NCBI GenBank assembly: GCA_035513995.1
Contig: DATKBL010000180.1
Coordinates: 1 to 11,314, forward strand
From: DASUTW01 sp035513995
GTDB taxonomy: Bacteria > Actinomycetota > UBA4738 > CALAEC01
Direction: 5' to 3'
Length of the DNA: 11,314 nucleotides
Positions 1-7,244 of this stretch are shown here, piece by piece. Every line of letters begins with the position of its first letter. The first letter of the stretch is position 1. The position numbers were made by a program, and so were the translations under genes. The notes beneath the pieces are model-generated. The model was not told the DNA's origin and did no database searches. It was given only the letters and a program-made list of their open reading frames with translations.

Positions 1-1459
1 TCGCGGCGCTCACCCCGTGGTACGCCCTCGCGGTGACGATCGCCCCTTCGCCCCCCGTGAACGCCGTGGCCATCCTCCACGCCAGGTCGTTCGCCTCGGT
101 CCCGGAGTTCACGAGCATCACCGTGTCGAGCTCCCCGGGCATCGTGGCCGTCAGCCGCTCGGCCAGCTCGACGAGGGGCTCGTAGAGGTACCGCGCGTTC
201 GTGGCGAGGAGGCGCGACTGGCGCGCGATCGCCTCGGCAACCCGAGGGTGCGAGTGCCCGACGGTCGGGACGTTGTTGTAGGCGTCGAGCAGGCGCCGGC
301 CCTCGGCATCGAGCATCCACACCCCCTCGGCCCGGACCGTGTGGATCGGGCGGGCGTAGGTGAGATCCGAGATCGCGGGGCCGAGGAGGCGGCGACGGCG
401 CTCGGCCAGGTCCGTGGTCGTAGCGACCCGAGGCGCCCCCAGCCGCGCCGCCGCCTCCTCGGGCCCGAGCTCGTCGAGCAGCGCCAGCAGCGGCCACGCC
501 TCCTCGTCCCACCCCCCGATGTAGTCGGCGTTCTCCGGGTAGCGACGCACCCGCCAAGCGCTGATGACCACCGTGGCGGCCAGGCGCGCGGCGAGGAGGT
601 CCGGCAGCAGCTCGAGCTCCTCGGGCTCCAGCGGGGTGAGCCCCGCGTACCCGTCGAGCATCACCCGTGCGGCCCGGAAGACCTCGTCGGGCCGGCGCCC
701 GCCGAGCACCGACGCCAGCGCCGAGGAGACGTCGCACAGGAGCGCCGTGTGGCTCATGTCACCGAAGTCCACGATCCCCGTCACCCGGCCCTCGTCGTCG
801 ACCAGCGCGTTGTCGAGCGAGAGGTCGCCGTGGATCACCTGCCCGCGGAGCCGCGGCCACGCGGGGAGGACCCGCTCGTCGAAGCCTTGGAGCGCCCGCG
901 CGACCATCGCCCGCCGCTCCGCGTGCTCGATCTCGCCCAGCAGCGGGCGGAGCGCAGCCGCGTGCTGAACGTCCCAGAGGATCACCCGGCCGGCCCCCGG
1001 GTGGAAGAAGCCGCGGAGCGCCCGCCCCAGGCGCGCCAGCACGGTCCCGAACGCGCGGAGCGCGTCGAGGTCGAGCTCCCCACCCGATACGGAGGCGCGC
1101 CCCGGCATCCACTCGAACATCCGGACGAAGTGCCCCTCGACCTCCGCCCGGTACGCGGATGCGCCGGCCGACGGGTCCGCTCCCGCGACCGGTCGGGGCG
1201 CCGCCACGGGCAGGTCCGGGTCGACCCGCCTCACGTGGAGCGCCGCCGCGGTCTCCATGTCGAGCACCGCCGGCAGCTCCCCCGCGTTCGAGATCTTGAG
1301 GACGCCGCCGCCCTCGATCAGGAAGCCCTGGTCGCGCTCGCTCTGCAGCGGGCTGGCCGAGCCCTCGACGCCGAAGAGACGGGCGGCGAACGCCGCGGCC
1401 TGCTCCGCGGAGAATCGCGGCGGGGTCCCTTCGAGCACACCTCCCGGCACGTCGTCCAC
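1..1459 (-). CDS. APH-fold kinase / class III aminotransferase-fold phospho-lyase fusion (3' partial)
   Basis: Fusion of a small-molecule kinase and a PLP enzyme; 486 codons are visible and the C terminus runs off the left edge. The kinase part (about residues 25-330) shows an ATP-site lysine (K55 in VLKISN), the catalytic loop HGDLSLDN (210-217) and the metal-binding DFGDMSH (231-237), as in hydroxylysine kinase/homoserine kinase-like APH proteins. The second part (from about 350) shows YNNVPTVGHSHP (394-405), NSGTEAND (451-458) and AYHG (479-482), typical of AGXT2L-type class III enzymes such as ethanolamine-phosphate and phosphohydroxylysine phospho-lyases. The PLP lysine lies beyond the window. 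Kinase plus phospho-lyase suggests phosphorylation of an amino alcohol followed by elimination of phosphate and ammonia; the substrate is unknown. The GTG start at 1459 was chosen because homology begins soon after and the ABC-F gene ends 41 bp upstream; GTG at 1450 is possible and no strong ribosome site is visible. Cytoplasmic. Fold calls are firm, substrate is not. Confidence 0.88.
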   Translation of the reverse strand, partial: MDDVPGGVLEGTPPRFSAEQAAAFAARLFGVEGSASPLQSERDQGFLIEGGGVLKISNAGELPAVLDMETAAALHVRRVDPDLPVAAPRPVAGADPSAGASAYRAEVEGHFVRMFEWMPGRASVSGGELDLDALRAFGTVLARLGRALRGFFHPGAGRVILWDVQHAAALRPLLGEIEHAERRAMVARALQGFDERVLPAWPRLRGQVIHGDLSLDNALVDDEGRVTGIVDFGDMSHTALLCDVSSALASVLGGRRPDEVFRAARVMLDGYAGLTPLEPEELELLPDLLAARLAATVVISAWRVRRYPENADYIGGWDEEAWPLLALLDELGPEEAAARLGAPRVATTTDLAERRRRLLGPAISDLTYARPIHTVRAEGVWMLDAEGRRLLDAYNNVPTVGHSHPRVAEAIARQSRLLATNARYLYEPLVELAERLTATMPGELDTVMLVNSGTEANDLAWRMATAFTGGEGAIVTARAYHGVSAA

Positions 1460-1500
1460 GGCGGCACGGTAGCGCGGAACCGTGCGGCGAGGCGACCGGC

Positions 1501-3426
1501 TCAGCCCGAGGCCTCGAGGGCCGAGAGCTCGAGGGCGGCGCGCTCCCAGGCGGCCTCGAGCCGGGCGATGCGCTCGCGGACCTCGCCGTGCCGGCGGACC
1601 GTCTCCCCCACCTCGGGGCCCGCGCCCGCGTAGAAGCCGGGGTCGGCCAGCTGCTCCTCGAGCCGCCCGAGCTCCGCCGTCTCGCGCTCGAGCTCGGCCT
1701 CGACGCGCCGGACCGCCTCTCGACGCTCTCGGAGGCGGGCCCGCTGCTGCGCGCCGGCCCTCCGCCGCTCCTTCGCCTCCGAGGCCCCACCCTTCGCGGG
1801 AGCGGCGGGCTCGGGCCGCTCCTGCCCGCCCTGGCGCTCCTTCCGCCAGAGGTAGAGCTCGTAGTCGCCCTCGAGGACGCGGACGCGGCCCGCCTCGACC
1901 TCCACGATCGTGTCGGCCACGCTCCGGATCAGGTGCCGGTCGTGGGTGATGAGGACGAGCGCGCCCTCGTAGGCCGCGAGGGCCTCCTCGAGCGCGTCTC
2001 GGCTGGGGATGTCGAGGTGGTTCGTCGGCTCGTCCAGGCAGAGGAGGTTGAACGGCCGGACCAGCAGACGAGCCAGGGCCAGCCTGGTGCGCTCGCCGCC
2101 CGACAGCACCGACACCTTCTTCTTCACGTCGTCGCCGGAGAAGAGGAAGCGCCCCAGGAGGTCCCGGGCCTTCACCTCCACGCCACGGGGCACCGCCCGC
2201 TCCAGCTCCTCCAGCACGGTGTTGCCCGGCTGGAGCGCCTCGATCTGGTGCTGAGCGAAGTACCCGACGAGCGCGTTCGCCCCGAGCCTCCGCTCACCCG
2301 AGGCGGGCTCGAGCGCCCCGGCCACGAGCTTCAGCAGCGTGGACTTCCCGGCGCCGTTCGGCCCCACGAGCGCCAGGCGCCGTCCCCGCTCGACGGCCAG
2401 GCTCAGCCCCCGGTAGACCTCGAGGTCGCCGTAAGAGAACCCGACGTCGGCCAGCTCGACCACCGCGCGACCCGGCCTCGGCGGCGTCGGGAACCACAAC
2501 CCCATCGTGCGTCGCCGCTCGCGCGGCACCTCGACCCGCTCGAGCTTCTCCAGCGCCTTGATGCGGCTCTGGACCCGAGTGGCGAGCGTGTTCTTGGCCC
2601 GGAACCGCTCGATGAACCGCTCGGTCTGCGCGATCTTCCGCTGCTGGTTGCGGGCGGCCGCCTCGGCGCGCTCCGCGCGAAGCCCGCGCTGCTCGACGAA
2701 CGCGTCGAAGTTCCCCGCGTACGACGTGAGGCGCTCCTCCTCGATCTCCACGACGCGGGTGGCCAGGCCGTTCATCAGCTCGCGATCGTGCGAGATCAGG
2801 ACGATCGCGCCCTCGTAGGTCCGGAGGAACCCCTCGAGCCAGACCACCGACTCGAGGTCGAGGTGGTTCGTGGGCTCGTCGAGCAGGAGGCAGTCCGGGC
2901 CCGCGAGGAGGAGCTTGGCCAGCGCCACGCGCATCATCCACCCGCCGGAGAGCTCCTCGGTCCTGCGCCCGAGGTCCTGCTCGCGGAACCCCAGCCCCGC
3001 GCAGATCTTGGCCGCCTCGGCCTCGAGAGAGTAGCCGCCGAGCGTCTCGAACCGCTCCTGCAGGTGCGCGTACTCGGCGAGGAGCCGCTCGTCGGGACCC
3101 CCTTCCTCGAGCTCGCGCTGCAGGACCTCCAGGCGGTGGCCGGCCTCGGTCATCGCCTGGCCCGCCGACAGCACCTCGTCGAGCACGCTCCTCCCCCGGA
3201 GCGCGTCGGTCTCCTGCGGGAGGTAGCCGATCACCGTGTCCTTGGGCACGCGGACCTCGCCGGCGTCGGGCTCCTGGAGCCCGGCGATCATCTCGACGAG
3301 GGTGGTCTTGCCCGAGCCGTTCGGACCCACGAGCGCGAGACGGTCGCGCGCGCCGACGCGGGCCGAGGCGTCCCGGAAGAGCACCCGGTCGCCGAACGCC
3401 TTGTGGAGACCCTGGACGTCGATCAC
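1501..3426 (-). CDS. ABC-F family ATPase (YheS/Uup-like, with C-terminal coiled coil)
   Basis: Soluble protein of 641 residues with two ABC ATPase domains and no membrane segment, the layout of ABC-F proteins, which act on ribosomes (translation factors or antibiotic-target protection). Domain 1: Walker A GPNGSGKTT (34-42), signature LSGGW (159-163), Walker B and DEPTNHLD (183-190), switch His in SHDR (212-215). The inter-domain linker, about 240-320, contains RFRAKNTLATRVQSRIKALE, as in YheS-like members. Domain 2: GPNGAGKST (355-363), LSGGE (441-445), DEPTNHLD (465-472), THDR (494-497). Residues about 545-640 are a charged coiled coil like the Uup-type C-terminal domain. The frame stays open 20 codons further upstream, but the GTG at 3426 begins directly at the conserved IDVQGLHKAF; an AAGGGG lies 16 nt before it, rather far, so GTG at 3441 remains possible. 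It is followed after 41 bp by the kinase/phospho-lyase gene on the same strand. The linker does not tell a housekeeping from a resistance role. Confidence 0.93.
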   Translation of the reverse strand: MIDVQGLHKAFGDRVLFRDASARVGARDRLALVGPNGSGKTTLVEMIAGLQEPDAGEVRVPKDTVIGYLPQETDALRGRSVLDEVLSAGQAMTEAGHRLEVLQRELEEGGPDERLLAEYAHLQERFETLGGYSLEAEAAKICAGLGFREQDLGRRTEELSGGWMMRVALAKLLLAGPDCLLLDEPTNHLDLESVVWLEGFLRTYEGAIVLISHDRELMNGLATRVVEIEEERLTSYAGNFDAFVEQRGLRAERAEAAARNQQRKIAQTERFIERFRAKNTLATRVQSRIKALEKLERVEVPRERRRTMGLWFPTPPRPGRAVVELADVGFSYGDLEVYRGLSLAVERGRRLALVGPNGAGKSTLLKLVAGALEPASGERRLGANALVGYFAQHQIEALQPGNTVLEELERAVPRGVEVKARDLLGRFLFSGDDVKKKVSVLSGGERTRLALARLLVRPFNLLCLDEPTNHLDIPSRDALEEALAAYEGALVLITHDRHLIRSVADTIVEVEAGRVRVLEGDYELYLWRKERQGGQERPEPAAPAKGGASEAKERRRAGAQQRARLRERREAVRRVEAELERETAELGRLEEQLADPGFYAGAGPEVGETVRRHGEVRERIARLEAAWERAALELSALEASG

Positions 3427-3675
3427 GGGCCGAGCGTACACGCCCCTTGAGTCATGATGGCTCCCTCGACCCAAGGAGGCAGCCACGCAGCTTCGCTCCC
3501 CCCACGACTAGGCACCTCACCGACACCCCGCCAACATCCGCCATCTCGGCCCAAGTCGTACGAACGGAGAGCGCATCGCCGACGCGGTCGCGGCCGCCGT
3601 GGGCTCGTGGCCGTTCAGCCTCCTCCAGCGCCTCGACGGCGGCATTCTCGGGTTGAGGTCGCCGTCGATGCCCTT

Positions 3676-3702
3676 GGCCGAGGAGAAGGGGTGTCCTCGG
3701 CC
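3676..3702. repeat. Perfect 9-bp inverted repeat (possible operator or RNA hairpin)
   Basis: The left arm GGCCGAGGA (3676-3684) and right arm TCCTCGGCC (3694-3702) are perfect reverse complements separated by 9 nt. The dyad is centred about 92 bp before the dehydrogenase start, and about 68 bp before the transcription start implied by the proposed -10 box, a position that suits a regulator-binding site. If transcription starts further upstream it would instead be a stable leader hairpin. There is no U-tract after it, so it is not an ordinary terminator. The dyad is seen directly; its role is inferred. Confidence 0.5.
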
Positions 3703-3741
3703 GACCCCCCCTGACCCGAACGGGCGCCCGAGACGCCCGAG

Positions 3742-3750
3742 TGGCATGAT
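3742..3750 (+). promoter_or_regulatory. Possible extended -10 promoter element of the glutamate dehydrogenase gene
   Basis: TGG followed by CATGAT (3745-3750) matches the extended -10 pattern TGn plus a hexamer with 4 of 6 consensus bases. It would give a start near 3757 and a short leader of about 25 nt that still includes the ribosome site. No good -35 hexamer stands at the right distance, which is tolerated for extended -10 promoters. The weak dyad with arms at 3721-3726 and 3734-3739 would abut it. Low confidence: a single short match in GC-rich DNA. Confidence 0.28.
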
Positions 3751-3770
3751 TGCCTCGGAGGGCCCGCACG

Positions 3771-3775
3771 GGAGG
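3771..3775 (+). promoter_or_regulatory. Ribosome binding site deciding the glutamate dehydrogenase start
   Basis: GGAGG stands 6 nt before the ATG at 3782, ideal Shine-Dalgarno strength and spacing. This decides the start against an open-frame extension reaching back to 3599, whose extra 61 residues are low-complexity and unlike the family. Confidence 0.85.
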
Positions 3776-3781
3776 TGTGCG

Positions 3782-5017
3782 ATGGGATCGGCCTTCGAGG
3801 GCGTGCAGGGGTTCCTCGAGCGCGCGGCCGAGGGGCTCGGGCTGGAGCTGTCGCTCCGCGAGACCCTCGCCACGCCCCAGCGCGAGGTCCAGGTGCAGCT
3901 CAGGGTCCCGATGGACGGCGGCGGGTTCAAGGTCTTCCGCGGCTACCGCATCCAGTACAACAATGCCCGCGGGCCGTACAAGGGCGGCATCCGCTACCAC
4001 GCGAGCGTGAAGGCCGACGAGATCCGGACCTTCGCGGCGCTCATGACCTGGAAGACCGCGCTCATGAACATCCCGTTCGGGGGCGCCAAGGGCGGGGTTC
4101 AGGTGGACCCCCATCGCCTCACCGAGGCCGAGCTGGAACGCCTCTCTCGCGCCTACATCCGCGCCATCGCGGACGTCATCGGGCCCGAGACGGACATCCC
4201 CGCGCCCGACGTGAACACCACCCCGACGATCATGGGCTGGATGGCCGACGAGTACGGACGGCGCTTCGGCCCCACGCCCGCGGTGATCACGGGGAAGCCC
4301 GTGGTGCTCGGCGGCTCCCACGGCCGCGACGCCGCCACCGGCCGAGGCGCCGCCATCTGCCTCGACCGCCTGGCCCGCGCCAGGAGCTGGGACCGGGAGA
4401 CCACCACCGTCGCGATCGAGGGCTACGGGAACGCCGGCTCCTGGCTCGCTCTCCTGCTCCACGAGATGGGCTACCGGGTGATCGCGGTGTCCGACTCGAA
4501 GGGCGCCATCCTGAACCCGCGCGGCCTCCCTCCCGAGGAGGTGTTGCAGCACAAGCGCCGGACCGGGAGCGTCGCGGGCTTCGAGGGCGCGGAGACCCTC
4601 TCCTGCGAGGAGATCTTCGACGTGGACTGCGTGGTCCTCGCGCTCGCGGCGCTCGAGGAGACGATCACCACCGCCAACGCCGATCAGCTGAAGGCGCAGG
4701 TCGTCGTGGAGACGGCCAACTACCCGGTGACCGCCGAGGCCGACGCGATCCTCGCCGACCGAGGCGTGACGCTGGTCCCCGACATCCTCGCCTCGGGCGG
4801 TGGGGTCGCCGTCTCGTACCTGGAGTGGGTGCAGGACATCCAGCGCGACCAGTGGGACGAGGACCGGGTCAACGCACGGCTCGAGGAGGTCATGGGCGCC
4901 GCCACCGACCAGGTGCTGAGCCGGGCCGACTCCGAAGGGCTCGGCCTGCGCGAGGCCGCCTACCTGATCGGGGTGGGCCGGGTCGCCGAGGCAGAGGTCG
5001 CCCGCGGCTTCCGGTAG
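3782..5017 (+). CDS. Glutamate dehydrogenase (Glu/Leu/Phe/Val dehydrogenase family)
   Basis: Cytoplasmic enzyme of 411 residues, the normal length of the small hexameric glutamate dehydrogenases, interconverting glutamate with 2-oxoglutarate plus ammonia using NAD(P). The substrate domain has ARGPYKGGIRYH (62-73, K67 binds substrate carboxylate), MTWKTAL (K91) and the catalytic lysine K103 in PFGGAKGG, then APDVNT (141-146) with the conserved Asp143. The Rossmann domain has EGYGNAGS (213-220) and an acidic stretch at the end of the next strand (VSDSKG, 236-241) that leans towards NAD over NADP. Ser345 in AVSYLEW is the residue expected for glutamate rather than branched-chain amino acids. Small departures: LALAALEE (286-293), where relatives commonly have a proline (PAA), and ETANYPVT (310-317) in place of the more usual E(G/A)ANGPTT. 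It is transcribed divergently from the ABC-F gene and convergently with the ASH membrane-protein gene, 7 bp between stops. Family certain; cofactor inferred. Confidence 0.95.
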   Translation: MGSAFEGVQGFLERAAEGLGLELSLRETLATPQREVQVQLRVPMDGGGFKVFRGYRIQYNNARGPYKGGIRYHASVKADEIRTFAALMTWKTALMNIPFGGAKGGVQVDPHRLTEAELERLSRAYIRAIADVIGPETDIPAPDVNTTPTIMGWMADEYGRRFGPTPAVITGKPVVLGGSHGRDAATGRGAAICLDRLARARSWDRETTTVAIEGYGNAGSWLALLLHEMGYRVIAVSDSKGAILNPRGLPPEEVLQHKRRTGSVAGFEGAETLSCEEIFDVDCVVLALAALEETITTANADQLKAQVVVETANYPVTAEADAILADRGVTLVPDILASGGGVAVSYLEWVQDIQRDQWDEDRVNARLEEVMGAATDQVLSRADSEGLGLREAAYLIGVGRVAEAEVARGFR

Positions 5018-5024
5018 CAGCCGG

Positions 5025-7244
5025 TCAGTCGACGGGCTCCGGATGCGTGAGCGGGATGATCAACGGCCCGGCGCCCGACCCATCGTCGATGAGCAGGGCC
5101 CCCTGGTATTCCTCGCTGGACGACGTGTCGCTTCCGTCGAACACCAGGGTGATCGAGCACGCCCCACCGATCGAGAGGGTCTCGCAGTTGTGCGACCCGA
5201 TGGCGAACCGCTCGTTCTCGAGCCCGAACACCGGCGAGAACGCCCTCGTCCCCGTATTCGTGAGGTTCACGGTCGCCTGGGAGCTCTCCCATCGGGTGGT
5301 GCCGACCTCAGTGGGATCGGCCTGGGCCCTAGGCGTGCCGGCGAGCGGCACCTGCAGCGGGTCGTCGGTGGCGTTGCTCTCGATGACCACGTTGGCCTCC
5401 CCCCGCGTGCCGCGAGCCGGCACGAACGAGATCGAGATCGAGCAGCTGCTCTCGGCCTCGATCTCCGTGCACCGCTCGAGGCTCTCCGGGTCGAGCGCGA
5501 ACCCCTCCCCCTCCGGATCCACGATGGCGGTGACCTCGAGCACGGCATCGCCGTCGTTGCTGATCGTGAGCTCCTCGGTCACGCCGCCCTCGGGAACGTC
5601 GGCAGGGAACGTGATGCTCGTGGGATCCACCGCGATCGAAGGCGGCCCCACTGTCTCCTCGGGGTCGCCCGTCACGCCGGCGCCCTCGAGACCCACCCTG
5701 ATCGGGCGTCCCTCCGCGTCGTGTCGCAGGACGAGCCTCGCCTCCCGCGGACCCTGCGCCGACGGGGTGAAGACGACGAGGAGCGAGCAGGATCGTCCGT
5801 CCGGCAGCTCGGCGCCCGAGCAGGTGTCGGTCGTCACGGTGAAGTCGTCGGCGGCAGGCCCTCGGACCATGGAGCCCCGGAAGGCCACGACGGCCTCGCT
5901 GTCGTTCGACACGGTCACCGCCTGCGCTGCGCTGGGCACCTCGATCGTCTGCTCCCCGAAGAACAGCGAGGTGGGGTCGGCCACAAGCTCCCCAGCACCG
6001 CCGGTCGCCCACCACACGGCGCCCGCGATCACCGCGGCCACGACGCCGATTGCGAGGAGCCGGCGCGGCCATCGGGGCCGCGGGGGGACGGGCCCGCCCC
6101 GCTCGGGGCCCATCCAGTTCAGCGGCCCCTCCGGGACGCCGGTGGGCGGGCTGATCGTGGGGGAGGCGGGATCGGGTCCATAGTACGAGGTCAGAGGCTC
6201 GGTCCAGTTGGTCGCCGCGGCCAGCTCCGACACGCCGGCGACGGCGCGCCCCACCTCCGCGTCCCCCCCCGCAGGATCGCCCGTCTCCAGGAGGCGGAGG
6301 CCCGTCGACAGGAGCCGCATGCCCTCGGCGTAGAGAGGGACGCCGCGGGACACGGCCGCGAGGAGATGGGCCCGTCCGCGATCGACGTCGGAGCTCAGAA
6401 GCGCTCGCCTGCCTTCGATGATCCAGCCGTCGGGAAGCCACGGGAACCGCTCCGCCAGCGACGGGCCGGGGAGCCGATCGACCTCCCCCACCCGGAGCAG
6501 GTAGTAGCCGAGGATCATCGCGGACGTCGGCTCGGCGAGCTCCGGGGCCCCAGGGTCGGCCAGGATGTCCTCTGCTACGACGTGGGCCCGCTCGACGTTC
6601 CCCGAGTCCAGGTAGTGGAGGAGCATCTCCCCTCCGGTCTCACCCGTCGCCACCGAGACGTCGACGCCGGCATCGAGCTCGGGGCCGCCCGGCGCCGCCC
6701 GCAGCAGGATCTCGACCTGTCGGCTCGTCGGAAGGGCGATGAGGCGCCAGGGCACCGTCTCGCCGCCGAGCTGGAGCACCCGGTGCGCGGGCTCGAGGCC
6801 GACGATCCGCGCCGTCGCATACTCCCCGTCCCAATCGGTGGTCCAGGCCGCCGGCTCGAGGGCCCAGGTGCCGTCCGGCTCTCGGCGCCACACCCGCGTC
6901 CAGACGCTCCCCAGGGCGGGGGCCTCCTCGGCGGAGGGGCTCGCGGAGACGTTCCCGAGGAGCGCGTGCCACTCCAGCCACTCGTGTGGTGACGAGACGT
7001 GGCCCAGCGGAACCTCGAGCCACTCCTCCGCGCTCACCGACGCTCTTGCGGTGAGCGCGGAGCCGGCGGGGGGGACGGCCCTGACGAGGTAGGAGCCGGG
7101 CTGGACCACGACCTCCCGGCTTCCCCCGACCGGGACCGAGACCTCGGCGACCGGCTCGAGCTCCTCGGTGAGCACCGACGCCACGAGCGGTGCGCCGGGG
7201 GACATGTCCGACCGGCCGTCCACGTGGAGCCGGAGGACGGCCAT
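5025..7244 (-). CDS. Single-pass membrane protein with cytoplasmic helical region and three external ASH (choice-of-anchor D) domains
   Basis: Protein of 739 residues, third gene of the hydrolase-caspase unit. Residues 1-80 are a small predicted beta domain with VQPGSYLVRA (47-56). Residues 75-140 are tryptophan-rich. Residues about 205-345 are a helical, TPR-like stretch. A Pro/Gly-rich linker (about 355-392) leads to basic RWPRR and one membrane helix (about 395-413). The positive charge before the helix predicts an inside N terminus and an outside C terminus. Outside are three tandem beta-sandwiches of about 100 residues (about 421-523, 535-637, 643-735), each with a cysteine pair (C475/C486, C592/C601, C687/C696), the second cysteine starting CS[IL]xxxF, the mark of ASPM-SPD-2-Hydin/choice-of-anchor D domains. 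The ATG at 7244 overlaps the caspase stop (TGATG) and has GGAGGT 7 nt upstream; the frame is open further upstream but that part is a shadow of the caspase gene. I infer a membrane scaffold or sensor partner of the caspase; no enzyme motif is visible. Confidence 0.85.
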   Translation of the reverse strand: MAVLRLHVDGRSDMSPGAPLVASVLTEELEPVAEVSVPVGGSREVVVQPGSYLVRAVPPAGSALTARASVSAEEWLEVPLGHVSSPHEWLEWHALLGNVSASPSAEEAPALGSVWTRVWRREPDGTWALEPAAWTTDWDGEYATARIVGLEPAHRVLQLGGETVPWRLIALPTSRQVEILLRAAPGGPELDAGVDVSVATGETGGEMLLHYLDSGNVERAHVVAEDILADPGAPELAEPTSAMILGYYLLRVGEVDRLPGPSLAERFPWLPDGWIIEGRRALLSSDVDRGRAHLLAAVSRGVPLYAEGMRLLSTGLRLLETGDPAGGDAEVGRAVAGVSELAAATNWTEPLTSYYGPDPASPTISPPTGVPEGPLNWMGPERGGPVPPRPRWPRRLLAIGVVAAVIAGAVWWATGGAGELVADPTSLFFGEQTIEVPSAAQAVTVSNDSEAVVAFRGSMVRGPAADDFTVTTDTCSGAELPDGRSCSLLVVFTPSAQGPREARLVLRHDAEGRPIRVGLEGAGVTGDPEETVGPPSIAVDPTSITFPADVPEGGVTEELTISNDGDAVLEVTAIVDPEGEGFALDPESLERCTEIEAESSCSISISFVPARGTRGEANVVIESNATDDPLQVPLAGTPRAQADPTEVGTTRWESSQATVNLTNTGTRAFSPVFGLENERFAIGSHNCETLSIGGACSITLVFDGSDTSSSEEYQGALLIDDGSGAGPLIIPLTHPEPVD

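Larger units (their letters stand above)
3427..3781. other. Divergent intergenic region between ABC-F and glutamate dehydrogenase genes
   Basis: 355 bp with no convincing gene. Open frames cross it on both strands, but they are low-complexity Arg/Pro/Ser-rich readings of GC-rich DNA without recognisable motifs or good ribosome sites. It should hold the promoters of both flanking genes. I see a perfect 9-bp inverted repeat (3676-3702), a second weaker dyad (6-bp arms CGGGCG at 3721-3726 and CGCCCG at 3734-3739) and a plausible extended -10 box for the plus-strand gene. I could not identify a credible -35/-10 pair for the minus-strand ABC-F gene, and no tRNA-like fold is evident. Confidence 0.7.

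Noticed and set aside
17..1633. Long plus-strand open frame of 538 codons opposite the kinase/phospho-lyase gene
   Set aside because: Arg/Pro/Glu-rich low-complexity translation with no motif. The minus-strand frame gives clear APH and PLP-enzyme motifs; this is a GC-rich antisense shadow.
1588..3450. Plus-strand open frame of 620 codons opposite the ABC-F gene
   Set aside because: Antisense shadow: the minus strand has full Walker, signature and DEPTNHLD motifs twice, whereas this frame has only Leu/Arg/Glu-rich sequence.
3676..3708. Possible pseudoknot: the hairpin loop GGGGT (3688-3692) is complementary to ACCCC (3704-3708)
   Set aside because: Only one base separates the 9-bp stem from the second pairing strand, too short to span that stem, so both pairings cannot form fully together. 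No riboswitch family is recognised.
3599..3781. N-terminal extension of the glutamate dehydrogenase by 61 residues
   Set aside because: The ATG at 3782 has GGAGG at ideal spacing and gives normal family length; the extension is low-complexity and lacks a signal or known domain.
3452..4552. Minus-strand open frame of 366 codons opposite the dehydrogenase and intergenic region
   Set aside because: No motif and a biased His/Arg/Gly composition; antisense to a certain gene.
5011..5024. Short CCGG-containing repeat between the convergent stop codons as a bidirectional terminator
   Set aside because: Arms of only four bases and no T-tract on either strand.
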